Assembly: GCA_910585435.1 (NCBI GenBank)
Contig: CAJUEJ010000011.1
Location: 1-64,000, forward strand
Reading direction: 5' to 3'
DNA: 64,000 nucleotides
Origin: an uncultured Hungatella sp.
GTDB taxonomy: Bacteria > Bacillota > Clostridia > Lachnospirales > Lachnospiraceae
The translations under genes and the position numbers were made by a program. Within the stretch, counting starts at the first letter, position 1. Every line of letters begins with the position of its first letter. The notes beneath the pieces are model-generated. The model was not told the origin of the DNA. It saw only the letters and a list, made by a program, of their open reading frames with translations, and did not search any database. Positions 15,460-24,931 of the stretch are shown piece by piece.

Positions 15460-18400
15460 TTAAACTGCAAAATCAAACAATGACAGCTGATTGCTCTCCG
15501 GCAGACTGCCCAAAAGCCCCAGATCCCCCATGAGATCGCAGATCGTCTTGCTGACCTTGGTCCTGTTTCTGAAATCTTCCCTGGACAGAAACGGCCCGTC
15601 CTTCACCGCATCCACCACACCCTCAGCCGCCTTGTCTCCCAGGCCTTCAATACTGCTTAAGGACGGCATCAGCTTCCCGTCCACGATCTGAAACTCTCTC
15701 GCCCTGGCGCTGTATATATCAATCGGGGTAAACTCAAACCCTCTGGCATACATCTCCTGAACCACTCGCATATCCCGCAGAGAATCCTGCTCCTTTTTAG
15801 AAAGAGAATCCGCCCTCTTTTTATAATCCGCCAGATAATATTCCAGCCGCTCCCTGCCCTGGCACATCAGCTCATAGCTGAAGGCATTGGCACGGATGCT
15901 GAAAAATGCGGCATAGTAGGCCAGGGGATAAAACACCTTGCAGTAAGCGATTCTCCACGCCATCATCACATAGGCAGCCGCATGGGCCTTGGGGAACATA
16001 TATTTTATCTTTTTACAGGACGCGATGTACCACTCAGGCACATCATGAGCCAGCATGGCCTCCTCCCACTCCGGCTTTAATCCCTTCCCCTTTCGCACAG
16101 ACTCCATGATGGTAAAGGACAATCCCTCCTCCATCCCCTTCTGGATCAGATAGACCATAATATCGTCACGGCAGCAGATAGCTGTCTGAATCGTAGCCTG
16201 TCCGCTTAAAATCAAGTCCTTGGCATTGCCCAGCCACACATCTGTTCCATGAGCAAGGCCTGCGATTCTCACCAGGTCGGAAAAATATTTGGGCTTGGCA
16301 TCCAGAAGCATCTGCATGGCAAAATCCGTTCCGAACTCCGGCACTCCCAATGCACCCAGAGGACATCCACCGATATCATCCGGCGTCAGCCCAAGAGCCG
16401 AGGTATCCTGAAACAGGGACATCACCTCCCTGGAATCCAGGGGAATGTCCTTTACCGGATCCAGGCCGGTTAAATCCTGGAGCATACGGATCATGGTGGG
16501 ATCATCATGGCCCAGGATATCCAGCTTCAGCAGGTTATGGTCAATGGAATGGTAATCAAAATGGGTGGTTACCGTGGTGGTTGTCATATCATTGGCCGGA
16601 CGCTGAACCGGTGTGAAGGAATAGATCTCCTCCCCCACCGGAAGGACTACGATTCCGCCTGGATGCTGCCCTGTGGTTCTGCGGATGCCTACACATCCCT
16701 GGACGATCCGGTTGATCTCACAATTCCTTTTCCTGTCCTCCCGCTCCTCATAATACCGCTTCACATACCCGTAAGCCGTCTTGTCCGCCAGCGTACCGAT
16801 GGTCCCTGCACGGAATGTCTGCCCCTTTCCGAAGATAACCTCCGTGTAATCATGGGCATGGCTCTGGTATTCTCCTGAAAAGTTCAAATCAATATCCGGC
16901 TCTTTATCTCCCTTAAATCCTAAAAATGTCTCAAAGGGGATATCATGCCCGTCTTTTTTCATCAGCGTCCCGCATTTGGGACACGCTTTATCCGGCATAT
17001 CGCACCCTGACATGCCTGAAAATTTCTTTACATCCTCCGAGTCAAACTCCGAATAATGGCAGGCCGGGCAGTAATAATGGGGACTTAAAGGATTCACCTC
17101 CGTGATCCCGGACATGGTGGCCGCAAAGGACGAACCTACGGAACCTCTGGATCCTACCAGATATCCGTCCTCATTGGACTTCCACACCAGCTTCTGGGCA
17201 ATAATATACATCACCGCAAATCCGTTGGAGATAATGGAGTTAAGCTCCCTCTCCAGCCGTTCCACCACCACCTCCGGCAGCTTTTCGCCGTACAGCTCAT
17301 GGGCCCGGTCATAACAGATCTTCCGCAGGGTCTCGTCGGAATTCTCGATCACCGGCGGGCATTTGTCCGGCCTTACCGGTGAAATACGCTCGCACCAGTC
17401 CGCGATCTTCCTGGTGTTGGTGATCACCACCTCTTCCGCCTTATCCGGCCCCAGATACTCAAATTCCTTTAACATCTCCTCTGTGGTCCGAAGATACAGA
17501 GGCGCCTGCTGATCGCTGTCCGTAAACCGGCGCACAGACATCAGGATTCTCCGGTACACCTCATCCTGGGGATCCAGAAAATGGACGTCGCAGGTGGCGC
17601 ACACCGGCTTATGAAACTGCTCTCCCAGCTGAACCACCCGGCGGTTTAAGTTTCTTAAATCCTCCTCATCTGAAACCGTGCTGTCCTCATTTCGTATCAT
17701 AAACTCATTGTTTCCGATAGGCTGAATCTCCAGATAGTCATAAAAGTCCACAATCTTTCCGATCTCCGTATCAGACACGCCTCTTAAAATAGCCTGGAAC
17801 AGCTCTCCCGCCTCACAGGCGGAACCGATAATCAGGCCTTCCCTGTTTTTTGCAAGAACGCTTCGCGGGATTCTGGGAACCCTGTGAAAATAATTTATGT
17901 GGGACCAGGATACCAGACGGTAAAGGTTTACCCTCCCCACATCATTTTTTGCCAGAAGGATAATGTGGTAGGTGGGCAGCTTCTTGATCCCCTCTTCGTC
18001 CAGCTCGCTTAAACGGTTTAGCTCGTCCAGGGTTTTTAAGTCTCTCTTTTTCAGCATCTTTAAAAACGCTGTGAATATCTCCGCCGTAGCCCCTGCATCA
18101 TCTACAGCCCGATGATGGTTTTCCAGGGAAATATTTAAAGCCTTTGCCACCGTATCCAGCTTGTAGCGGCTGATCTGGGGCAGCAGAATCCGTGCCAGCG
18201 CCACCGTATCCAGAACCGTAGGATGAAACTCCAGGCCCAAAAGCTCTGCATTGCGGGCAATAAAGCTGATATCAAAGGAGGCATTGTGGGCCACCAGCGC
18301 AGCTCCCTGGCAAAACTCCAGAAACTCCGGAAGCACTTTATCGATCTTAGGTGCCGGAAGCACCATGGAATCATTGATTCCTGTCAGCTTCTCTATACGG

Positions 18401-20010
18401 AAAGGAATGGGCACATCCGGATTTACGAAGGTGCTGAATTTGTCTGTGATAACACCGCCCTCTACTTTTACCGCACCGATCTCGATAATCTGGTTATTGA
18501 TAGGGCTGAATCCGGTGGTCTCAATATCGAAGACAACGTAAGTATCGTCAAAGCTCTGGTTTCTGGAATTTTCCACCAGCTGCTTCATGTCATCTACCAG
18601 GTAGCCCTCCACCCCGTATATAATCTTGAAATCATCGCCTTTGTCCAGGGCATGGTTGGCGTCTGTAAATGCCTGGACGCAGCCGTGATCCGTCACAGCC
18701 AGGGCAGGCATCCCCCATTTTTTGGCGCGTTTTATGATGTCTTTCACATCAGATACCCCGTCCAGGTCGCTCATCTTGGTGTGGCAGTGAAGCTCCACCC
18801 GTTTTACCAGGCTGTTGTCATTGCGCTTTTCGGTGAAGTCCTCGCATTTTTTCACGCCTACCACAGAACCGATGGTAAGCTCCCCGTCAAATTTATCGAT
18901 GGTAGTCATGCCCTTCAGCTTGATAAAGTTTCCTTTGACCACCGCCTTATTTATGTCTTCCAGAGCCTCCTCACGGACGAAAAGCTTTGTGGTAATGGTG
19001 TCGGTAAAGTCGGTTAAATCGAAGATCACAATGGTTTTGCCGCTGTTTAGCAGGCGGCTGTCTGTATTGATGATCTGGCCCCGGACGGTTACCTCGCCCA
19101 TCTCACCGCCGATCTCTTTGATGCTTATGAAATTGTCTTCAAAATCCCGTCCGTACAGCACATCCGGATTGTCGCTTTTCTTCTGGTAACTGCCGAATTT
19201 CCGGCTGTCTTTGGAAAATGGTTTCTTCCACTCGCCGGGCTTGCCCTCACCGGTTCCGGGTTTGCTAAAGCCAAAGCTTTTGTTTCCTTTTGTCTTGTCT
19301 TTTGCGGATTCGGATCCTGAGGGATGGGCTGAGGCAGCTGGTGCCTCTTTTGTAATGTTCCCAGTCCCGGCGTTTATTATGTCTGGTGCTTGTCCGGATG
19401 ACAATTCCTGAGACATAAGCTCTGCAGCCAGAGGGCTGTTGCGCAACCGCTCTTCGATCTCCCGCTGCAGCTGTGCTTCCCGCTGGGCGCTTTGCCGGTC
19501 TTCTTTTGCTTCTGTGTATTTATAGTTTATCTCTACGGGAAGTCCGCACCGTTCACAGAAGACCTTTTCCAGGACTCGTTTCAGTTCTCCTGTTTTCTGC
19601 TTGAGAACCGGGTTGTCCTCCACGGTCATGGACAGGATGTTTTCTTTGGGGAAAGTGCATTCTGCTTTTCGGAGAATGTTGTAGAGGAGAATGCTGTAGT
19701 TTTTCAGTTCTAACAGAAGGCTGTCTTTGTATACGTTCAGAAGCTTTTCCGGGGTGTATTGGCCGGAAAGATGGTATTTTTCTATGATCCGTATCTCCAG
19801 CTGTTTGTTTGGAAACAGCTGGGATTTGATTCCGTTTTCTAAATCGTAGAGGTTTTTTTTGTGGATCAGCCTGGGGCTTACGATGTAGATGCGGATGGAG
19901 CTTCTGTTTTTGGATGCGGAGACTCGTTCTACATCTACAAGCTTTAGGAGATCTTCCATCTCGGAGGTTATGTGCAGTTCAGGGAATACTTCTAAAAATT
20001 TTTTTGTCAT
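15460..20010 (-). CDS. polC: DNA polymerase III alpha subunit, Gram-positive PolC type
   Basis: A 1516-residue replicative polymerase. Domains in order: N-terminal region with a Gln/Glu-rich linker (to ~290), OB fold (~300-360), PHP domain split by the exonuclease (ELHCHTKMSD near 407), DEDDh proofreading exonuclease (VFDIETTGFSP near 492, HHRAVDDA), and the polymerase palm with PDIDLNFSGEY near 1037, which supplies catalytic aspartates. It has four cysteines of a zinc site (CPACHYSEF, CPKCGTLMKK). PolC is the leading-strand replicase of Firmicutes. The ATG at 20010 has a weak GAGGT site. Two giant palindromes fill its upstream region. Confidence 0.97.
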   Translation of the reverse strand: MTKKFLEVFPELHITSEMEDLLKLVDVERVSASKNRSSIRIYIVSPRLIHKKNLYDLENGIKSQLFPNKQLEIRIIEKYHLSGQYTPEKLLNVYKDSLLLELKNYSILLYNILRKAECTFPKENILSMTVEDNPVLKQKTGELKRVLEKVFCERCGLPVEINYKYTEAKEDRQSAQREAQLQREIEERLRNSPLAAELMSQELSSGQAPDIINAGTGNITKEAPAASAHPSGSESAKDKTKGNKSFGFSKPGTGEGKPGEWKKPFSKDSRKFGSYQKKSDNPDVLYGRDFEDNFISIKEIGGEMGEVTVRGQIINTDSRLLNSGKTIVIFDLTDFTDTITTKLFVREEALEDINKAVVKGNFIKLKGMTTIDKFDGELTIGSVVGVKKCEDFTEKRNDNSLVKRVELHCHTKMSDLDGVSDVKDIIKRAKKWGMPALAVTDHGCVQAFTDANHALDKGDDFKIIYGVEGYLVDDMKQLVENSRNQSFDDTYVVFDIETTGFSPINNQIIEIGAVKVEGGVITDKFSTFVNPDVPIPFRIEKLTGINDSMVLPAPKIDKVLPEFLEFCQGAALVAHNASFDISFIARNAELLGLEFHPTVLDTVALARILLPQISRYKLDTVAKALNISLENHHRAVDDAGATAEIFTAFLKMLKKRDLKTLDELNRLSELDEEGIKKLPTYHIILLAKNDVGRVNLYRLVSWSHINYFHRVPRIPRSVLAKNREGLIIGSACEAGELFQAILRGVSDTEIGKIVDFYDYLEIQPIGNNEFMIRNEDSTVSDEEDLRNLNRRVVQLGEQFHKPVCATCDVHFLDPQDEVYRRILMSVRRFTDSDQQAPLYLRTTEEMLKEFEYLGPDKAEEVVITNTRKIADWCERISPVRPDKCPPVIENSDETLRKICYDRAHELYGEKLPEVVVERLERELNSIISNGFAVMYIIAQKLVWKSNEDGYLVGSRGSVGSSFAATMSGITEVNPLSPHYYCPACHYSEFDSEDVKKFSGMSGCDMPDKACPKCGTLMKKDGHDIPFETFLGFKGDKEPDIDLNFSGEYQSHAHDYTEVIFGKGQTFRAGTIGTLADKTAYGYVKRYYEEREDRKRNCEINRIVQGCVGIRRTTGQHPGGIVVLPVGEEIYSFTPVQRPANDMTTTTVTTHFDYHSIDHNLLKLDILGHDDPTMIRMLQDLTGLDPVKDIPLDSREVMSLFQDTSALGLTPDDIGGCPLGALGVPEFGTDFAMQMLLDAKPKYFSDLVRIAGLAHGTDVWLGNAKDLILSGQATIQTAICCRDDIMVYLIQKGMEEGLSFTIMESVRKGKGLKPEWEEAMLAHDVPEWYIASCKKIKYMFPKAHAAAYVMMAWRIAYCKVFYPLAYYAAFFSIRANAFSYELMCQGRERLEYYLADYKKRADSLSKKEQDSLRDMRVVQEMYARGFEFTPIDIYSARAREFQIVDGKLMPSLSSIEGLGDKAAEGVVDAVKDGPFLSREDFRNRTKVSKTICDLMGDLGLLGSLPESNQLSLFDFAV

Positions 20011-20079
20011 GGTTTACCTCTGGGGGCATGATTTTGTGGTTTTGTGGTTTCGTTTTTTGAGGGTGATCGTGAAAGGGAC

Positions 20080-20282
20080 GCTCCGGAAAGAGTTCCCTCC
20101 CTCGTTTGCGGGTTTCGGAGACAGGAACTCTAAGCCTGCGAAAATCTGCTAAAAGCAGGGGCAAAAATCCGAACTCGCTTCGCTCAGACATGCGGATTTT
20201 TGCCCCTAACGCAGATTCCCGCAAGCTAAGAGTTCCTATGTCTCCTGCAAATGCAAACGAGGGAGGGAACTCTTTCCGGAGC
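20080..20282. repeat. 203-bp near-perfect palindrome 1 (between ispG and polC)
   Basis: Outer arms 20081-20109 and 20253-20281 are perfect reverse complements over 29 bases (30 with the next pair). Middle arms around GGAACTCT / AGAGTTCC pair imperfectly. The inner arms GGGGCAAAAATCCG (20158-20171) and CGGATTTTTGCCCC (20193-20206) are perfect, with a loop containing AACTCGCTTCGCTCAGAC. As RNA it would fold into one long hairpin. No gene is seen here. Confidence 0.9.
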
Positions 20283-20355
20283 TGGTTTTCTCTTTGGCTG
20301 GTTAAAAACTTAAGTAGCTTTTTCAACATAATTTATCTTATGAAGTAACGTAGCT

Positions 20356-20496
20356 CGGAGAGGGGATTATATAGTTTCTTTCCGGGTACTTGAAGACCAT
20401 CGGTACTTAGGCGCTGTCTTTTAGCGCCTTACGTACCGCTATGCTCTTCACGTAGCGCGAGCGTGCCCGGAAAGAAACTATATAATCCCCTCTCCG
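20356..20496. repeat. 141-bp palindrome 2 (between ispG and polC)
   Basis: Perfect 31-bp outer arms: 20356-20386 starts CGGAGAGGGGATTATATAG and 20466-20496 is its reverse complement. Nested inner arms contain CGGTAC...TTAGGCGCT pairing with AGCGCC...GTACCG. It starts 73 bases after palindrome 1 and ends just before the ispG stop codon. Each arm contains a -10-like TATAAT/ATTATA. Confidence 0.9.
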
Positions 20497-20504
20497 GGCG
20501 GACC

Positions 20505-21578
20505 TTACACCATCAACTTTTCTTTACTCAGTTTCACCAATTCCTCTCTCAATGCCCCCAGAAGCTCCCCTTCCGGCACCTTCCGGAGCACCTGTCCTTT
20601 TTTAATCAGCAGCCCTTCTCCTATTCCTCCTGCAATCCCAAGATCCGCCTCCCTGGCCTCCCCGGGGCCGTTTACTACGCAGCCCATGACTGCCAGTTTA
20701 AGATTCAAGTCTTCGAACTCTGCTGCCATGGTCTCTACTTTTTCTGCCAGTCCTATGAGATCGATCTGGGTTCTGCCGCAGGTGGGGCAGGATACTACCT
20801 CGATGCCTCCTTTGCGGATACCCAGAGTTCTTAAAATCAGTTTTGCGGATTTGATCTCTTCTGTCGGGTTGCCGGTGAGGGATACGCGGATGGTGTCGCC
20901 GATTCCCTGGTTTAGGATAAGGCCCAGGCCGATGGCTGACTTGATATTGCCGGCTGTCAGGGTTCCTGCTTCTGTGATTCCTACGTGGAGGGGGTAGTCT
21001 GTCTTATGGGCAATCTGCTGGTGGGCTTTTACGCACATCATCACGTCGGAGGATTTGATGCTGATAACCAGGTTGTCGTAGCCCATGTGTTCAATCATAT
21101 GGACTTTATCCAGGGCGCTTTCTACCAGGCCTTCTGCTGTGACGCTGCCGTATTTTTCTATGAGAGGCTTTTCCAGGGAGCCGCTGTTGACTCCTACACG
21201 GATGGGAATCTGCCTTTCTTTGGCTTTGTCTACCACTGCCTGCACTCTTTCCGGTGCCCCGATATTTCCGGGATTGATCCGGATTTTATCTGCCCCGTGT
21301 TCGATGGCGGCGATGGCAAGGCGGTAGTCAAAGTGGATGTCTGCTACCAGAGGTATATGTATCTGTTTTTTTATTTTGTCAAGGCTTTCTGCAGCTTCCA
21401 TGGTGGGGACGGCTACGCGGATAATCTCGCAGCCTGCACGTTCCAGTTCCAGGATCTGTCTGACTGTCCCTTCTGTATCTTCTGTCCTGGTGTTGCACAT
21501 GGACTGGATTAAAATAGGTGCGCCTCCTCCGATTACCTTGTCGCCGATATGAATCTGTTTTGTATGTTTTCTTTCCAA
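20505..21578 (-). CDS. ispG: 4-hydroxy-3-methylbut-2-en-1-yl diphosphate synthase (GcpE)
   Basis: A 357-residue [4Fe-4S] enzyme of the MEP isoprenoid pathway that reductively converts the cyclic diphosphate MEcPP to HMBPP. Motifs: PILIQSMCNT, VADIHFDYRLA, KIRINPGNIG and the cluster cysteines in SCPTCGRTQ and VMGCVVNGPGEA. The start is TTG at 21578, supported by AAGGAGG 8 bases upstream, with no alternative ATG nearby. It shares its direction with dxr, another MEP gene, about 5 kb upstream in the same run, so the pathway genes are partly clustered. Confidence 0.95.
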   Translation of the reverse strand: MERKHTKQIHIGDKVIGGGAPILIQSMCNTRTEDTEGTVRQILELERAGCEIIRVAVPTMEAAESLDKIKKQIHIPLVADIHFDYRLAIAAIEHGADKIRINPGNIGAPERVQAVVDKAKERQIPIRVGVNSGSLEKPLIEKYGSVTAEGLVESALDKVHMIEHMGYDNLVISIKSSDVMMCVKAHQQIAHKTDYPLHVGITEAGTLTAGNIKSAIGLGLILNQGIGDTIRVSLTGNPTEEIKSAKLILRTLGIRKGGIEVVSCPTCGRTQIDLIGLAEKVETMAAEFEDLNLKLAVMGCVVNGPGEAREADLGIAGGIGEGLLIKKGQVLRKVPEGELLGALREELVKLSKEKLMV

Positions 21579-21620
21579 AATTACTGCCTCCTTATCTGCC
21601 TGTCTCGCAGTCTCTTTGTG

Positions 21621-24600
21621 TTAATGTTTCTTTTTTTCGTTTACGGCCGCAAACACGATAAGCCCGATTCCTGCTGCTAAAAGATATACCCACCAGGAGA
21701 TGCTGAGCCAGAAGCCTTTTGTCATGTACAGGGAGATCACCACGATGATGCTTCCGGAAATCCGTACCCAGCGGCGGTTTTTGGTTACCTGGGCCCAGAA
21801 AAACAGGGACAGGCAGATGACCTCCAGAATCAGGGCATTTATCACGCTGGCTTTTGCCCATGCATTAAGGCACAGCACCAGCAAAAGGAGGACGTAGCCG
21901 ATTGTCTGGGTATCCCGGATGATCTGGGTTCGTCCTGCAGCGGTCTGGCTGTCTTCTTCTCTCCATATATATCCCATTCCCCAGATGAAGGCGGCCGCAG
22001 GGAGCAGAAAAATCTCGGTCTTTATAATATCCGGCCATTGCAGGAAGGGCTGGTTCCAGAATGCAAGTACCATGGTTGCTGCAGCCCCGGACCAGGCCAG
22101 ACGTTTGAGAGGCCTGACTGCCCCGTATTGCAGGAAATAGATGGCTGTGAGAAGCAGATAGAGGAAACGCCATATTCCGTCATCGTCAAAAAATGCCATG
22201 GGTACCAGTACCACAAAGGCCATGGCATGGTACCAGTCTATGCGCCAGCCGCCGATGACATGTTCATCTCTCTCCAGGATCTGGCAGCGGTACCGGGAGA
22301 TGATTCCGGTTACAAGGTATGACACACCTACTGCTGTGTACAGGAGGTTGTCGCTCCATCGGTACCGAAGCAGCAGAACTTCAGGCACAGGAATCATCAG
22401 AAAGGTTATAAAAAGATGGGGCCAAATCTGCCTACCCAGGTAAAATTTCAGGTAGAAGGCGGCATATGCTGCCATACACAGAGGCAGGTTCCAGACCTTT
22501 AAGTGGCTTCCGCTATAGAAGGCAAACATGATGTATGCCATCACAGCACAGCCGGCGATGTCCCAGAATACATCCTGCTTTCCTGTATCTGTTGGGAAGG
22601 CTGTTTGAAGGCCTGCTCCGGTGTCTGGGCCGGACGCTTGTCCTGAAACCGTCTCCGGACTGCCGGGCACATACAGGTTTCTGAATTTTGTGTCCACATA
22701 AAGCCATAGCCAGTAGACACAGGCAACCAGCAGGCCCCGCAGTACCCTGTTCTCCTGTGTGAAGGGGCAGGCCAGCACAAAAAATCCAACCATGGAACAC
22801 AGCGCCCCTGCTTTGTAGCGGAAAGGGCTTTCGGTTCCTGCCAGATAGAGAGACAGCAGCAGGAAAAACGGGAAAGAGATTTCATGTTCGGAAAAGTACA
22901 CAATCTGTGCCACGCTTCCTATGAAAAAAAGTGCCGGCCCAAATCCCATCTTTTTTCTGCGGCTCCATACCATCAGCACGGTAAGAAGCCCAAATTCCAT
23001 AAAGCCTCTGTCCACCCACTGGAAAAAGCCTGTCCAAATCTGGCCATGTAAAGACTCCTGTCCACAGTCTATGGCGCCGTGGATTGGAAGAAGCATGTAC
23101 CAGAACAACAGAGGCAGCAGCCTTTTTATGACAGGAAATCTTTTTTTCCAGAGAAGGGCGGCTGCCAGAAGGGGCAGGGTTCCGGCAAGGAAGGCCAGAT
23201 GACATAACACAGCCTGGGATCGCAACATGGCATTGAGCTGAAGTATCAGGGCGTCCGTCACCAGGAAGGCTGTGTATATGCCGTCTCCTGAGCATGTCCG
23301 CAGCCTGAACTGTTTCTTCGCTCCCAGAAGCAGGCACAGGGCGGTGAGAAATTCTGCAAGAAGGATAGCCCACAGGATATCTGTATCTGCGAACAGCTGT
23401 ATGACGCCTCTTTTTTCTCCGGCAAAAAGGGTAAAATACCCCCATGCCACGGCACAATGAATGCAGCTGACTGCTGACAGGCTGAAAAATCCTTTGGCCC
23501 AGCTGTTTTTCTCCTGTCTGGCCTGCAGGGCGCTTCCTGCCGCCGCAGCCGCCAGAGCGGGAGCCACATACCATCCGGGCCTGATGCTGAATAGGTAAAA
23601 GCTGGCAAAGAAACCGTAAATCACCTGTAAAACGGCAAAGATCCAGAAATGAACTGGTGCAAATCCATGGAACCCGTCTGCCAGAAGGGCTGTCACAAGC
23701 TCCCGCCCTGCAGAGTCTGTCTCCAGGCCGGAGGATGCTTCTTGGGCTTCTTGGGCTTCTTGGGCTTCTTGAGCCTCCTGCGTTTCCTGAGCTTTTTGCA
23801 ATTTCTGTGATATCTTCTGCTCTCCAAGAACCAGGAGAAATGCATAGAAGGTCATGGCGCTGACACACTGTCCCCATTTTGCCTGACAGGCTGACAGCAA
23901 AAAAGTCATACTGATTGTCATCCCCCAGAAACATGCCTGGGTGTAGGTTTTATCACAGAAACGCCGGATTCCCAGAAACAGCATGGCTATGGTCAGAAGG
24001 CTTCCGATCCACAGTACCCACCAGCGGTTGTTTCCCTCCAGAATAAAGGAGGGCCCCAGTATCCTGAAATAGGCAGCTGCTAAAACGGACAGAAACAAAA
24101 AAATACTGCTTAATATATAAAATGCATTTCCTGTCTTGTGGATATGCAGTTTTTTCTCCGCCAGAATACTGGCACCGAAAAAGATCCCTGACAGTGCCAG
24201 AACCAGAAGGGCTTTAAAAAGGCTGGGAAGAAGCCTCCAGGAAGTAGTGGCAAAGATGATTCCGGCCAGCACAACCAGAACCACACCGATAATCAGCGCC
24301 GCCGTTGCCATACTGTTGTCGGCCGCCGTTTTCTGCATTGCGGCCCCGTTAAACGGACGATTACATGCTGCCGGCGTCTGCGGCTCCTGCGCTATCTGTG
24401 ATTCTTGTGGATCCTGCGCTGTCCGGGTTGCCTGCGGCTCCTGCGCTGTCTGGGCTTCCTGCGGCTCCTGCGCTGTCTGCGGCCCCTGTGGTTCCTGCAC
24501 TGTCCGGACTTCCTGCGGCCCATATACTGTCTGCGGTTTGGACGGTTCCTGGGCCGCTTCAGCAGGCTGGGGCTCCTGGGATATCTGCACCGTCCGGGGC

Positions 24601-24902
24601 ATTTTCCCATCCTCAGGGTTACTTCCGGCGGCATTTGCCAGAACTTTCTGTAAAGCCTGCTCCTCACCGTCTTTCCGGGGAGTGCTGCTGCTTCCCTCTT
24701 CCCCTGTATTGTCCACGGGGGCAGCTATATCTGTGTACTCTCTCTGGTACATGCTTCTTGCCAGCACGGCACGCTGCCCTGCCTTGGACAATTCCTGTAT
24801 TTTTTTCTTATATTCCCCGTTCTGAACCAGAAGCACAATGATAATTGCCAGTTCTGCAACCGGGGCTATGAGCCAGGCAATAAGAAAAAGGATAAATAAC
24901 AT
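21621..24902 (-). CDS. Giant polytopic membrane protein with Gln-Glu-Pro repeats, unknown function
   Basis: I do not recognise a named family with confidence; the helical part recalls DUF2157-type membrane proteins. It is a 1093-residue protein. An N-terminal membrane anchor (about residues 1-27) is followed by a long hydrophilic linker (30-200) of irregular QEPQ/AQEPQ repeats, then roughly 25 hydrophobic helices. A second low-complexity stretch of AQE repeats interrupts it near residues 370-392. The ATG at 24902 has GAGGAAATC upstream. It is set between rseP and ispG, 29 bases after rseP, and is probably co-transcribed. The repeats look prone to length variation. Confidence 0.75.
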   Translation of the reverse strand: MLFILFLIAWLIAPVAELAIIIVLLVQNGEYKKKIQELSKAGQRAVLARSMYQREYTDIAAPVDNTGEEGSSSTPRKDGEEQALQKVLANAAGSNPEDGKMPRTVQISQEPQPAEAAQEPSKPQTVYGPQEVRTVQEPQGPQTAQEPQEAQTAQEPQATRTAQDPQESQIAQEPQTPAACNRPFNGAAMQKTAADNSMATAALIIGVVLVVLAGIIFATTSWRLLPSLFKALLVLALSGIFFGASILAEKKLHIHKTGNAFYILSSIFLFLSVLAAAYFRILGPSFILEGNNRWWVLWIGSLLTIAMLFLGIRRFCDKTYTQACFWGMTISMTFLLSACQAKWGQCVSAMTFYAFLLVLGEQKISQKLQKAQETQEAQEAQEAQEAQEASSGLETDSAGRELVTALLADGFHGFAPVHFWIFAVLQVIYGFFASFYLFSIRPGWYVAPALAAAAAGSALQARQEKNSWAKGFFSLSAVSCIHCAVAWGYFTLFAGEKRGVIQLFADTDILWAILLAEFLTALCLLLGAKKQFRLRTCSGDGIYTAFLVTDALILQLNAMLRSQAVLCHLAFLAGTLPLLAAALLWKKRFPVIKRLLPLLFWYMLLPIHGAIDCGQESLHGQIWTGFFQWVDRGFMEFGLLTVLMVWSRRKKMGFGPALFFIGSVAQIVYFSEHEISFPFFLLLSLYLAGTESPFRYKAGALCSMVGFFVLACPFTQENRVLRGLLVACVYWLWLYVDTKFRNLYVPGSPETVSGQASGPDTGAGLQTAFPTDTGKQDVFWDIAGCAVMAYIMFAFYSGSHLKVWNLPLCMAAYAAFYLKFYLGRQIWPHLFITFLMIPVPEVLLLRYRWSDNLLYTAVGVSYLVTGIISRYRCQILERDEHVIGGWRIDWYHAMAFVVLVPMAFFDDDGIWRFLYLLLTAIYFLQYGAVRPLKRLAWSGAAATMVLAFWNQPFLQWPDIIKTEIFLLPAAAFIWGMGYIWREEDSQTAAGRTQIIRDTQTIGYVLLLLVLCLNAWAKASVINALILEVICLSLFFWAQVTKNRRWVRISGSIIVVISLYMTKGFWLSISWWVYLLAAGIGLIVFAAVNEKKKH

Positions 24903-24931
24903 GATTTCCTCTGCTTTCCGGTAAAGCTTCC

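Noticed and set aside
20505..20505. Palindromes near ispG as ordinary terminators
   Set aside because: Arms of 29-31 bp perfect pairing with nested arms, and no T-run at either end, go well beyond a normal terminator.
22882..23934. A 350-codon frame and several shorter ones on both strands inside the 1093-residue membrane protein gene
   Set aside because: Shadows of the real frame in GC-rich, repeat-containing DNA; no ribosome sites and no domain sense in the translation.
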